Assembly (NCBI RefSeq): GCF_963576545.1
Contig: NW_026870579.1
Location: forward strand, 310,001 to 374,000
Direction of reading: 5' to 3'
DNA: 64,000 nucleotides
Source: Limanda limanda
Lineage: Eukaryota; Chordata; Actinopteri; Pleuronectiformes; Pleuronectidae
Position numbers and translations under genes: made by a program. Below the pieces are notes generated by a model. The model did no database searches. It saw only the letters and a program-made list of their open reading frames with translations, and was not told the origin of the DNA. Position 1 is the first letter of the stretch. Each line of letters begins with the position of its first letter. Of the stretch, positions 21,205 to 34,465 are shown in pieces.

Positions 21205-23448
21205 CTCTTTCTCCTATGTGCTTTCATCCCTAACCCTAACCCTAACCCTTCCGAAAGTCGGAGAAGCTCAAGGATGGTACCGATCGATGCGCGCTACCCC
21301 ATTTAGTGGGGGTAGAGCCTACTTGCAAGTCTCTCCGACCTTCACAAAAAAAGTTATTCAAGAATATCTCTTTCTCCTATGTGCTTTCATCCCTAACCCT
21401 AACCCTAACCCTTCCGAAAGTCGTAGAAGCTCAAGGATGGTACCGATCGATGCGCGCTACCCCATTTAGTGGGAGTAGAGCCTACTTGCAAGTCTCTCCG
21501 ACCTTCACAAAAAAAGTTATTCAAGAATATCTCTTTCTCCTATGTGCTTTCATCCCTAACCCTAACCCTAACCCTTCCAAAAGTCGGAGAAGCTCAAGGA
21601 TGGTACCGATCGATGCGCGCTACCCCATTTAGTGGGGGTAGAGCCTACTTGCATGTCTCTCCGACCTTCACAAAAAAAGTTATTCAAGAATATCTCCTCA
21701 GATTTGGGGGAATTTCGTCGGTCGACCTCTTCCGAAGGTCGTACAAGCTCGGGGATGGTACCAATCGATCCGCAGGACCCAAATTAGTCCAGATGCAACC
21801 ACTTTCCAAGTCTCTCCGACCTTCACAAAAAAAGTTATTCAAGAATATCTCTTTCTCCTATGTGCTTTCATCCCTAACCCTAACCCTAACCCTTCCGAAA
21901 GTCGGAGAAGCTCAAGGATGGTACCGATCGATGTGCGCAACCCCATTTAGTGGGGGTAGAGCCTACTTGCAAGTCTCTCCGACCTTCACAAAAAAAGTTA
22001 TTCAAGAATATCTCCTCAGATTTGGGGGAATTTCGTCGGTCGACCTCTTCCGAAGGTCGTACAAGCTCGGGGATGGTACCAATCGATCCGCAGGACCCAA
22101 ATTAGTCCAGATGCAACCACTTTCCAAGTCTCTCCGACCTTCACAAAAAAAGTTATTCAAGAATATCTCTTTCTCCTATGTGCTTTCATCCCTAACCCTA
22201 ACCCTAACCCTTCCGAAAGTCGGAGAAGCTCAAGGATGGTACCGATCGATGCGCGCTACCCCATTTAGTGGGGGTAAAGCCTACTTGCAAGTCTCTCCGA
22301 CCTTCACAAAAAAAGTTATTCAAGAATATCTCTTTCTCCTATGTGCTTTCATCCCTAACCCTAACCCTAACCCTTCCAAAAGTCGGAGAAGCTCAAGGAT
22401 GGTACCGATCGATGCGCGCTACCCCATTTAGTGGGGGTAGAGCCTACTTGCAAGTCTCTCCGACCTTCACAAAAAAAGTTATTCAAGAATATCTCTTTCT
22501 CCTATGTGCTTTCATCCCTAACCCTAACCCTAACCCTTCCGAAAGTCGGAGAAGCTCAAGGATGGTACCGATCGATGCGCGCTACCCCATTTAGTGGGGG
22601 TAGAGCCTACTTGCAAGTCTCTCCGACCTTCACAAAAAAAGTTATTCAAGAATATCTCTTTCTCCTATGTGCTTTCATCCCTAACCCTAACCCTAACCCT
22701 TCCAAAAGTCGGAGAAGCTCAAGGATGGTACCGATCGATGCGCGCTACCCCATTTAGTGGGGGTAGAGCCTACTTGCATGTCTCTCCGACCTTCACAAAA
22801 AAAGTTATTCAAGAATATCTCCTCAGATTTGGGGGAATTTCGTCGGTCGACCTCTTCCGAAGGTCGTACAAGCTCGGGGATGGTACCAATCGATCCGCAG
22901 GACCCAAATTAGTCCAGATGCAACCACTTTCCAAGTCTCTACGACCTTCACAAAAAAAGTTATTCAAGAATATCTCTTTCTCCTATGTGCTTTCATCCCT
23001 AACCCTAACCCTAACCCTTCCGAAAGTCGGAGAAGCTCAAGGATGGTACCGATCGATGCGCGCAACCCCATTTAGTGGGGGTAGAGCCTACTTGCAAGTC
23101 TCTCCGACCTTCACAAAAAACGTTATTCAAGAATATCTCCTCAGATTTGGGGGAATTTCGTCGGTCGACCTCTTCCGAAGGTCGTACAAGCTCGGGGATG
23201 GTACCAATCGATCCGCAGGACCCAAATTAGTCCAGATGCAACCACTTTCCAAGTCTCTCCGACCTTCACAAAAAAAGTTATTCAAGAATATCTCTTTCTC
23301 CTATGTGCTTTCATCCCTAACCCTAACCCTTTCGAAAGTCGGAGAAGCTCAAGGATGGTACCGATCGATGCGCGCTACCCCATTTAGTGGGGGTAGAGCC
23401 TACTTGCAAGTCTCTCCGACCTTCACAAAAAAAGTTATTCAAGAATAT
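21205..23448 (+). repeat. 2,244-bp module, copy 2
   Basis: Same monomer order and most diagnostic variants as 11,764-14,007. Private differences include GTGGGAGTAG near 21,474 and a mosaic A at 22,330-22,492, which has CCAAAAG but the ordinary GCAAGTC instead of the usually linked GCATGTC. The homology to the 11.8-kb copy continues about one monomer beyond the module, to about 23,611. Confidence 0.87.
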
Positions 23449-23929
23449 CTCTTTCTCCTATGTGCTTTCATCCCTAACCCTAACCCTAACCCTTCCGAAA
23501 GTCGGAGAAGCTCAAGGATGGTACCAATCGATGCGCGCTACCCCATTTAGTGGGGGTAGAGCCTACTTGCAAGTCTCTCCGACCTTCACAAAAAAAGTTA
23601 TTCAAGAATATCTCCTCAGATTTGGGGGAATTTCGTCGGTCGACCTCTTCCGAAGGTCGTACAAGCTCGGGGATGGTACCAATCGATCCGCAGGACCCAA
23701 ATTAGTCCAGATGCAACCACTTTCCAAGTCTCTCCGACCTTCACAAAAAAAGTTATTCAAGAATATCTCTTTCTCCTATGTGCTTTCATCCCTAACCCTA
23801 ACCCTAACCCTTCCGAAAGTCGGAGAAGCTCAAGGATGGTACCGATCGATGCGCGCAACCCCATTTAGTGGGGGTAGAGCCTACTTGCAAGTCTCTCCGA
23901 CCTTCACAAAAAAAGTTATTCAAGAATAT
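23449..23929 (+). repeat. A-B-A linker
   Basis: One A (23,449-23,611, the end of the homology with the 11.8-kb copy) followed by B and A. The A before the B has the B-like CCAATCGAT core near 23,525 and an intact CTACCCC arm. Nothing else is seen. Confidence 0.85.
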
Positions 23930-26900
23930 CTCCTCAGATTTGGGGGAATTTCGTCGGTCGACCTCTTCCGAAGGTCGTACAAGCTCGGGGATGGTACCAA
24001 TCGATCCGCAGGACCCAAATTAGTCCAGATGCAACCACTTTCCAAGTCTCTCCGACCTTCACAAAAAAAGTTATTCAAGAATATCTCTTTCTCCTATGTG
24101 CTTTCATCCCTAACCCTAACCCTAACCCTTCCGAAAGTCGGAGAAGCTCAAGGATGGTACCGATCGATGCGCGCTACCCCATTTAGTGGGGGTAGAGCCT
24201 ACTTGCAAGTCTCTCCGACCTTCACAAAAAAAGTTATTCAAGAATATCTCTTTCTCCTATGTGCTTTCATCCCTAACCCTAACCCTAACCCTTCCGAAAG
24301 TCGGAGAAGCTCAAGGATGGTACCGATCGATGCGCGCTACCCCATTTAGTGGGGGTAGAGCCTACTTGCAAGTCTCTCCGACCTTCACAAAAAAAGTTAT
24401 TCAAGAATATCTCTTTCTCCTATGTGCTTTCATCCCTAACCCTAACCCTAACCCTTCCGAAAGTCGTAGAAGCTCAAGGATGGTACCGATCGATGCGCGC
24501 TACCCCATTTAGTGGGGGTAGAGCCTACTTGCAAGTCTCTCCGACCTTCACAAAAAAAGTTATTCAAGAATATCTCTTTCTCCTATGTGCTTTCATCCCT
24601 AACCCTAACCCTAACCCTTCCAAAAGTCGGAGAAGCTCAAGGATGGTACCGATCGATGCGCGCTACCCCATTTAGTGGGGGTAGAGCCTACTTGCATGTC
24701 TCTCCGACCTTCACAAAAAAAGTTATTCAAGAATATCTCCTCAGATTTGGGGGAATTTCGTCGGTCGACCTCTTCCGAAGGTCGTACAAGCTCGGGGATG
24801 GTACCAATCGATCTGCAGGACCCAAATTAGTCCAGATGCAACCACTTTCCAAGTCTCTCCGACCTTCACAAAAAAAGTTATTCAAGAATATCTCTTTCTC
24901 CTATGTGCTTTCATCCCTAACCCTAACCCTAACCCTTCCAAAAGTCGGAGAAGCTCAAGGATGGTACCGATCGATGCGCGCTACCCCATTTAGTGGGGGT
25001 AGAGCCTACTTGCATGTCTCTCCGACCTTCACAAAAAAAGTTATTCAAGAATATCTCCTCAGATTTGGGGGAATTTCGTCGGTCGACCTCTTCCGAAGGT
25101 CGTACAAGCTCGGGGATGGTACCAATCGATCCGCAGGACCCAAATTAGTCCAGATGCAACCACTTTCCAAGTCTCTCCGACCTTCACAAAAAAAGTTATT
25201 CAAGAATATCTCTTTCTCCTATGTGCTTTCATCCCTAACCCTAACCCTTCCGAAAGTCGGAGAAGCTCAAGGATGGTACCGATCGATGCGCGCAACCCCA
25301 TTTAGTGGGGGTAGAGCCTACTTGCAAGTCTCTCCGACCTTCACAAAAAACGTTATTCAAGAATATCTCCTCAGATTTGGGGGAATTTCGTCGGTCGACC
25401 TCTTCCGAAGGTCGTACAAGCTCGGGGATGGTACCAATCGATCCGCAGGACCCAAATTAGTCCAGATGCAACCACTTTCCAAGTCTCTCCGACCTTCACA
25501 AAAAAAGTTATTCAAGAATATCTCTTTCTCCTATGTGCTTTCATCCCTAACCCTAACCCTTTCGAAAGTCGGAGAAGCTCAAGGATGGTACCGATCGATG
25601 CGCGCTACCCCATTTAGTGGGGGTAGAGCCTACTTGCAAGTCTCTCCGACCTTCACAAAAAAAGTTATTCAAGAATATCTCTTTCTCCTATGTGCTTTCA
25701 TCCCTAACCCTAACCCTAACCCTTCCGAAAGTCGGAGAAGCTCAAGGATGGTACCAATCGATGCGCGCTACCCCATTTAGTGGGGGTAGAGCCTACTTGC
25801 AAGTCTCTCCGACCTTCACAAAAAAAGTTATTCAAGAATATCTCTTTCTCCTATGTGCTTTCATCCCTAACCCTAACCCTAACCCTTCCGAAAGTCGGAG
25901 AAGCTCAAGGATGGTACCGATCGATGCGCGCAACCCCATTTAGTGGGGGTAGAGCCTACTTGCAAGTCTCTCCGACCTTCACAAAAAAAGTTATTCAAGA
26001 ATATCTCCTCAGATTTGGGGGAATTTCGTCGATCGACCTCTTCCGAAGGTCGTACAAGCTCGGGGATGGTACCAATCGATCCGCAGGACCCAAATTAGTC
26101 CAGATGCAACCACTTTCCAAGTCTCTCCGACCTTCACAAAAAAAGTTATTCAAGAATATCTCTTTCTCCTATGTGCTTTCATCCCTAACCCTAACCCTAA
26201 CCCTTCCGAAAGTCGGAGAAGCTCAAGGATGGTACCGATCGATGCGCGCTACCCCATTTAGTGGGGGTAGAGCCTACTTGCAAGTCTCTCCGACCTTCAC
26301 AAAAAAAGTTATTCAAGAATATCTCTTTCTCCTATGTGCTTTCATCCCTAACCCTAACCCTAACCCTTCCGAAAGTCGGAGAAGCTCAAGGATAGTACCG
26401 ATCGATGCGCGCTACCCCATTTAGTGGGGGTAGAGCCTACTTGCAAGTCTCTCCGACCTTCACAAAAAAAGTTATTCAAGAATATCTCTTTCTCCTATGT
26501 GCTTTCATCCCTAACCCTAACCCTAACCCTTCCGAAAGTCGTAGAAGCTCAAGGATGGTACTGATCGATGCGCGCTACCCCATTTAGTGGGGGTAGAGCC
26601 TACTTGCAAGTCTCTCCGACCTTCACAAAAAAAGTTATTCAAGAATATCTCTTTCTCCTATGTGCTTTCATCCCTAACCCTAACCCTAACCCTTCCAAAA
26701 GTCGGAGAAGCTCAAGGATGGTACCGATCGATGCGCGCTACCCCATTTAGTGGGGGTAGAGCCTACTTGCATGTCTCTCCGACCTTCACAAAAAAAGTTA
26801 TTCAAGAATATCTCCTCAGATTTGGGGGAATTTCGTCGGTCGACCTCTTCCGAAGGTCGTACAAGCTCGGGGATGGTACCAATCGATCTGCAGGACCCAA

Positions 26901-29900
26901 ATTAGTCCAGATGCAACCACTTTCCAAGTCTCTCCGACCTTCACAAAAAAAGTTATTCAAGAATATCTCTTTCTCCTATGTGCTTTCATCCCTAACCCTA
27001 ACCCTAACCCTTCCGAAAGTCGGAGAAGCTCAAGGATGGTACCGATCGATGCGCGCAACCCCATTTAGTGGGGGTAGAGCCTACTTGCAAGTCTCTCCGA
27101 CCTTCACAAAAAAAGTTATTCAAGAATATCTCCTCAGATTTGGGGGAATTTCGTCGGTCGACCTCTTCCGAAGGTCGTACAAGCTCGGGGATGGTACCAA
27201 TCGATCCGCAGGACCCAAATTAGTCCAGATGCAACCACTTTCTAAGTCTCTCCGACCTTCACAAAAAAAGTTATTCAAGAATATCTCTTTCTCCTATGTG
27301 CTTTCATCCCTAACCCTAACCCTAACCCTTCCGAAAGTCGGAGAAGCTCAAGGATGGTACCGATCGATGCGCGCTACCCCATTTAGTGGGGGTAGAGCCT
27401 ACTTGCAAGTCTCTCCGACCTTCACAAAAAAAGTTATTCAAGAATATCTCTTTCTCCTATGTGCTTTCATCCCTAACCCTAACCCTAACCCTTCCGAAAG
27501 TCGGAGAAGCTCAAGGATGGTACCGATCGATGCGCGCAACCCCATTTAGTGGGGGTAGAGCCTACTTGCAAGTCTCTCCGACCTTCACAAAAAAAGTTAT
27601 TCAAGAATATCTCCTCAGATTTGGGGGAATTTCGTCGGTCGACCTCTTCCGAAGGTCGTACAAGCTCGGGGATGGTACCAATCGATCCGCAGGACCCAAA
27701 TTAGTCCAGATGCAACCACTTTCCAAGTCTCTCCGACCTTCACAAAAAAAGTTATTCAAGAATATCTCTTTCTCCTATGTGCTTTCATCCCTAACCCTAA
27801 CCCTTTCGAAAGTCGGAGAAGCTCAAGGATGGTACCGATCGATGCGCGCTACCCCATTTAGTGGGGGTAGAGCCTACTTGCAAGTCTCTCCGACCTTCAC
27901 AAAAAAAGTTATTCAAGAATATCTCTTTCTCCTATGTGCTTTCAACCCTAACCCTAACCCTAACCCTTCCGAAAGTCGGAGAAGCTCAAGGATGGTACCG
28001 ATCGATGCGCGCTACCCCATTTAGTGGGGGTAGAGCCTACTTGCAAGTCTCTCCGACCTTCACAAAAAAAGTTATTCAAGAATATCTCTTTCTCCTATGT
28101 GCTTTCATCCCTAACCCTAACCCTAACCCTTCCGAAAGTCGGAGAAGCTCAAGGATGGTACCGATCGATGCGCGCAACCCCATTTAGTGGGGGTAGAGCC
28201 TACTTGCAAGTCTCTCCGACCTTCACAAAAAAAGTTATTCAAGAATATCTCCTCAGATTTGGGGGAATTTCGTCGGTCGACCTCTTCCGAAGGTCGTACA
28301 AGCTCGGGGATGGTACCAATCGATCCGCAGGACCCAAATTAGTCCAGATGCAACCACTTTCCAAGTCTCTCCGACCTTCACAAAAAAAGTTATTCAAGAA
28401 TATCTCTTTCTCCTATGTGCTTTCATCCCTAACCCTAACCCTAACCCTTCCGAAAGTCGGAGAAGCTCAAGGATGGTACCGATCGATGCGCGCTACCCCA
28501 TTTAGTGGGGGTAGAGCCTACTTGCAAGTCTCTCCGACCTTCACAAAAAAAGTTATTCAAGAATATCTCTTTCTCCTATGTGCTTTCATCCCTAACCCTA
28601 ACCCTAACCCTTCCGAAAGTCGGAGAAGCTCAAGGATGGTACCGATCGATGCGCGCTACCCCATTTAGTGGGGGTAGAGCCTACTTGCAAGTCTCTCCGA
28701 CCTTCACAAAAAAAGTTATTCAAGAATATCTCTTTCTCCTATGTGCTTTCATCCCTAACCCTAACCCTAACCCTTCCGAAAGTCGGAGAAGCTCAAGGAT
28801 GGAACCGATCGATGCGCGCTACCCCATTTAGTGGGGGTAGAGCCTACTTGCAAGTCTCTCCGACCTTCACAAAAAAAGTTATTCAAGAATATCTCCTCAG
28901 ATTTGGGGGAATTTCGTCGGTCGACCTCTTCCGAAGGTCGTACAAGCTCGGGGATGGTACCAATCGATCCGCAGGACCCAAATTAGTCCAGATGCAACCA
29001 CTTTTCAAGTCTCTCCGACCTTCACAAAAAAAGTTATTCAAGAATATCTCTTTCTCCTATGTGCTTTCATCCCTAACCCTAACCCTAACCCTTCCGAAAG
29101 TCGGAGAAGCTCAAGGATGGTACCGATCGATGCGCGCAACCCCATTTAGTGGGGGTAGAGCCTACTTGCAAGTCTCTCCGACCTTCACAAAAAAAGTTAT
29201 TCAAGAATATCTCCTCAGATTTGGGGGAATTTCGTCGGTCGACCTCTTCCGAAGGTCGTACAAGCTCGGGGATGGTACCAATCGATCCGCAGGACCCAAA
29301 TTAGTCCAGATGCAACCACTTTCCAAGTCTCTCCGACCTTCACAAAAAAAGTTATTCAAGAATATCTCTTTCTCCTATGTGCTTTCATCCCTAACCCTAA
29401 CCCTTCCGAAAGTCGGAGAAGCTCAAAGATGGTACCGATCGATGCGCGCTACCCCATTTAGTGGGGGTAGAGCCTACTTGCAAGTCTCTCCGACCTTCAC
29501 AAAAAAAGTTATTCAAGAATATCTCTTTCTCCTATGTGCTTTCATCCCTAACCCTAACCCTAACCCTTCCGAAAGTCGGAGAAGCTCAAGGATGGTACCG
29601 ATCGATGCGCGCAACCCCATTTAGTGGGGGTAGAGCCTACTTGCAAGTCTCTCCGACCTTCACAAAAAAAGTTATTCAAGAATATCTCCTCAGATTTGGG
29701 GGAATTTCGTCGGTCGACCTCTTCCGAAGGTCGTACAAGCTCGGGGATGGTACCAATCGATCCGCAGGACCCAAATTAGTCCAGATGCAACCACTTTCCA
29801 AGTCTCTCCGACCTTCACAAAAAAAGTTATTCAAGAATATCTCTTTCTCCTATGTGCTTTCATCCCTAACCCTAACCCTAACCCTTCCGAAAGTCGGAGA

Positions 29901-31746
29901 AGCTCAAGGATGGTACCGATCGATGCGCGCTACCCCATTTAGTGGGGGTAGAGCCTACTTGCAAGTCTCTCCGACCTTCACAAAAAAAGTTATTCAAGAA
30001 TATCTCTTTCTCCTATGTGCTTTCATCCCTAACCCTAACCCTAACCCTTCCGAAAGTCGGAGAAGCTCAAGGATGGTACCGATCGATGCGCGCTACCCCA
30101 TTTAGTGGGGGTAGAGCCTACTTGCAAGTCTCTCCGACCTTCACAAAAAAAGTTATTCAAGAATATCTCTTTCTCCTATGTGCTTTCATCCCTAACCCTA
30201 ACCCTAACCCTTCCGAAAGTCGGAGAAGCTCAAGGATGGAACTGATCGATGCGCGCTACCCCATTTAGTGGGGGTAGAGCCTACTTGCAAGTCTCTCCGA
30301 CCTTCACAAAAAAAGTTATTCAAGAATATCTCCTCAGATTTGGGGGAATTTCGTCGGTCGACCTCTTCCGAAGGTCGTACAAGCTCGGGGATGGTACCAA
30401 TCGATCCGCAGGACCCAAATTAGTCCAGATGCAACCACTTTCCAAGTCTCTCCGACCTTCACAAAAAAAGTTATTCAAGAATATCTCTTTCTCCTATGTG
30501 CTTTCATCCCTAACCCTAACCCTTCCGAAAGTCGGAGAAGCTCAAGGATGGTACCGATCGATGCGCGCTACCCCATTTAGTGGGGGTAGAGCCTACTTGC
30601 AAGTCTCTCCGACCTTCACAAAAAAAGTTATTCAAGAATATCTCCTCAGATTTGGGGGAATTTCGTCGGTCGACCTCTTCCGAAGGTCGTACAAGCTCGG
30701 GGATGGTACCAATCGATCCGCAGGACCCAAATTAGTCCAGATGCAACCACTTTCCAAGTCTCTCCGACCTTCACAAAAAAAGTTATTCAAGAATATCTCT
30801 TTCTCCTATGTGCTTTCATCCCTAACCCTAACCCTAACCCTTCCGAAAGTCGGAGAAGCTCAAGGATGGTACCGATCGATGCGCGCAACCCCATTTAGTG
30901 GGGGTAGAGCCTACTTGCAAGTCTCTCCGACCTTCACAAAAAAAGTTATTCAAGAATATCTCCTCAGATTTGGGGGAATTTCGTCGGTCGACCTCTTCCG
31001 AAGGTCGTACAAGCTCGGGGATGGTACCAATCGATCCGCAGGACCCAAATTAGTCCAGATGCAACCACTTTCCAAGTCTCTCCGACCTTCACAAAAAAAG
31101 TTATTCAAGAATATCTCTTTCTCCTATGTGCTTTCATCCCTAACCCTAACCCTTCCGAAAGTCGGAGAAGCTCAAGGATGGTACCGATCGATGCGCGCTA
31201 CCCCATTTAGTGGGGGTAGAGCCTACTTGCAAGTCTCTCCGACCTTCACAAAAAAAGTTATTCAAGAATATCTCTTTCTCCTATGTGCTTTCATCCCTAA
31301 CCCTAACCCTTCCGAAAGTCGGAGAAGCTCAAGGATGGTACCGATCGATGCGCGCAACCCCATTTAGTGGGGGTAGAGCCTACTTGCAAGTCTCTCCGAC
31401 CTTCACAAAAAAAGTTATTCAAGAATATCTCCTCAGATTTGGGGGAATTTCGTCGGTCGACCTCTTCCGAAGGTCGTACAAGCTCGAGGATGGTACCAAT
31501 CGATCCGCAGGACCCAAATTAGTCCAGATGCAACCACTTTCCAAGTCTCTCCGACCTTCACAAAAAAAGTTATTCAAGAATATCTCTTTCTCCTATGTGC
31601 TTTCATCCCTAACCCTAACCCTAACCCTTCCGAAAGTCGGAGAAGCTCAAGGATGGTACCGATCGATGCGCGCTACCCCATTTAGTGGGGGTAGAGCCTA
31701 CTTGCAAGTCTCTCCGACCTTCACAAAAAAAGTTATTCAAGAATAT
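23930..31746 (+). repeat. ~7.8-kb segment duplicated at 54,974-63,428
   Basis: Monomer boundaries match a segment 31,044 bp downstream up to about 26 kb and then 31,682 bp downstream; the step of 638 bp equals one A-A-B-a unit gained in the distant copy. Shared rare variants include GATCTGCAGG (24,813/55,857), GGATAGTACC (26,393/58,075), TTCAACCC (27,944/59,626), CACTTTTCAAG (29,003/60,685) and CTCGAGGATGG (31,486/63,168). This is the longest duplication in the window and spans several internal length changes. Confidence 0.9.
28730..28892 (+). repeat. Type A subtype lacking the KpnI site (GGAACC)
   Basis: GGTACC is changed to GGAACC at about 28,803, removing the KpnI palindrome. The subtype recurs near 31,983, 33,732, 60,485, 61,922 and 63,653, and as GGAACTGATC near 30,240. 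It sits just before B and is confined to the 28.7-33.8 kb and 60.4-63.7 kb regions, which are partners in the large duplication. Confidence 0.85.
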
Positions 31747-32390
31747 CTCTTTCTCCTATGTGCTTTCATCCCTAACCCTAACCCTAACCCTTCCGAAAGT
31801 CGGAGAAGCTCAAGGATGGTACCGATCGATGCGCGCTACCCCATTTAGTGGGGGTAGAGCCTACTTGCAAGTCTCTCCGACCTTCACAAAAAAAGTTATT
31901 CAAGAATATCTCTTTCTCCTATGTGCTTTCATCCCTAACCCTAACCCTAACCCTTCCGAAAGTCGGAGAAGCTCAAAGATGGAACCGATCGATGCGCGCT
32001 ACCCCATTTAGTGGGGGTAGAGCCTACTTGCAAGTCTCTCCGACCTTCACAAAAAAAGTTATTCAAGAATATCTCCTCAGATTTGGGGGAATTTCGTCGG
32101 TCGACCTCTTCCGAAGGTCGTACAAGCTCGCGGATGGTACCAATCGATCCGCAGGACCCAAATTAGTCCAGATGCAACCACTTTTCAAGTCTCTCCGACC
32201 TTCACAAAAAAAGTTATTCAAGAATATCTCTTTCTCCTATGTGCTTTCATCCCTAACCCTAACCCTAACCCTTCCGAAAGTCGGAGAAGCTCAAGGATGG
32301 TACCGATCGATGCGCGCTACCCCATTTAGTGGGGGTAGAGCCTACTTGCAAGTCTCTCCGACCTTCACAAAAAAAGTTATTCAAGAATAT
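30642..32390 (+). repeat. 1,749-bp tandem duplication, copy 1
   Basis: Order B-A, B-a, a, B-A, A, A, B-A, with two consecutive 157-bp A monomers of the TTCCG form (hairpins at 31,210 and 31,367). It shares the GGAACC subtype with the next copy. Private changes are CTCGAGG near 31,486 and CTCGCGG near 32,131, both in B. Confidence 0.85.
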
Positions 32391-34139
32391 CTCCTCAGAT
32401 TTGGGGGAATTTCGTCGGTCGACCTCTTCCGAAGGTCGTACAAGCTCGGGGATGGTACCAATCGATCCGCAGGACCCAAATTAGTCCAGATGCAACCACT
32501 TTCCAAGTCTCTCCGACCTTCACAAAAAAAGTTATTCAAGAATATCTCTTTCTCCTATGTGCTTTCATCCCTAACCCTAACCCTAACCCTTCCGAAAGTC
32601 GGAGAAGCTCAAGGATGGTACCGATCGATGCGCGCAACCCCATTTAGTGGGGGTAGAGCCTACTTGCAAGTCTCTCCGACCTTCACAAAAAAAGTTATTC
32701 AAGAATATCTCCTCAGATTTGGGGGAATTTCGTCGGTCGACCTCTTCCGAAGGTCGTACAAGCTCGGGGATGGTACCAATCGATCCGCTGGACCCAAATT
32801 AGTCCAGATGCAACCACTTTCCAAGTCTCTCCGACCTTCACAAAAAAAGTTATTCAAGAATATCTCTTTCTCCTATGTGCTTTCATCCCTAACCCTAACC
32901 CTTCCGAAAGTCGGAGAAGCTCAAGGATGGTACCGATCGATGCGCGCTACCCCATTTAGTGGGGGTAGAGCCTACTTGCAAGTCTCTCAGACCTTCACAA
33001 AAAAAGTTATTCAAGAATATCTCTTTCTCCTATGTGCTTTCATCCCTAACCCTAACCCTTCCGAAAGTCGGAGAAGCTCAAGGATGGTACCGATCGATGC
33101 GCGCAACCCCATTTAGTGGGGGTAGAGCCTACTTGCAAGTCTCTCCGACCTTCACAAAAAAAGTTATTCAAGAATATCTCCTCAGATTTGGGGGAATTTC
33201 GTCGGTCGACCTCTTCCGAAGGTCGTACAAGCTCGGGGATGGTACCAATCGATCCGCAGGACCCAAATTAGTCCAGATGCAACCACTTTCCAAGTCTCTC
33301 CGACCTTCACAAAAAAAGTTATTCAAGAATATCTCTTTCTCCTATGTGCTTTCATCCCTAACCCTAACCCTAACCCTTCCGAAAGTCGGAGAAGCTCAAG
33401 GATGGTACCGATCGATGCGCGCTACCCCATTTAGTGGGGGTAGAGCCTACTTGCAAGTCTCTCCGACCTTCACAAAAAAAGTTATTCAAGAATATCTCTT
33501 TCTCCTATGTGCTTTCATCCCTAACCCTAACCCTAACCCTTCCGAAAGTCGGAGAAGCTCAAGGATGGTACCGATCGATGCGCGCTACCCCATTTAGTGG
33601 GGGTAGAGCCTACTTGCAAGTCTCTCCGACCTTCACAAAAAAAGTTATTCAAGAATATCTCTTTCTCCTATGTGCTTTCATCCCTAACCCTAACCCTAAC
33701 CCTTCCGAAAGTCGGAGAAGCTCAAGGATGGAACCGATCGATGCGCGCTACCCCATTTAGTGGGGGTAGAGCCTACTTGCAAGTCTCTCCGACCTTCACA
33801 AAAAAAGTTATTCAAGAATATCTCCTCAGATTTGGGGGAATTTCGTCGGTCGACCTCTTCCGAAGGTCGTACAAGCTCGGGGATGGTACCAATCGATCCG
33901 CAGGACCCAAATTAGTCCAGATGCAACCACTTTCCAAGTCTCTCCGACCTTCACAAAAAAAGTTATTCAAGAATATCTCTTTCTCCTATGTGCTTTCATC
34001 CCTAACCCTAACCCTAACCCTTCCGAAAGTCGGAGAAGCTCAAGGATGGTACCGATCGATGCGCGCTACCCCATTTAGTGGGGGTAGAGCCTACTTGCAA
34101 GTCTCTCCGACCTTCACAAAAAAAGTTATTCAAGAATAT
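32391..34139 (+). repeat. 1,749-bp tandem duplication, copy 2
   Basis: Same monomer order as the preceding unit, including paired 157-bp A monomers with hairpins at 32,959 and 33,116. Private changes are TCCGCTGGACC near 32,789 and TCTCTCAGACC near 32,989. The second removes a CpG in the normally invariant 3' box. Confidence 0.85.
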
Positions 34140-34465
34140 CTCTTTCTCCTATGTGCTTTCATCCCTAACCCTAACCCTAACCCTTCCGAAAGTCGTAGAA
34201 GCTCAAGGATGGTACCGATCGATGCGCGCTACCCCATTTAGTGGGGGTAGAGCCTACTTGCAAGTCTCTCCGACCTTCACAAAAAAAGTTATTCAAGAAT
34301 ATCTCTTTCTCCTATGTGCTTTCATCCCTAACCCTAACCCTAACCCTTCCAAAAGTCGGAGAAGCTCAAGGATGGTACCGATCGATGCGCGCTACCCCAT
34401 TTAGTGGGGGTAGAGCCTACTTGCATGTCTCTCCGACCTTCACAAAAAAAGTTATTCAAGAATAT
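34140..34465 (+). repeat. Two type A monomers linking duplications
   Basis: Two 163-bp A copies. The first carries GTCGTAGAAG and the second the CCAAAAG/GCATGTC pair. This is the order seen early in the 2,244-bp module, so the stretch is probably a remnant of one. No gene or non-satellite sequence is present. Confidence 0.85.
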
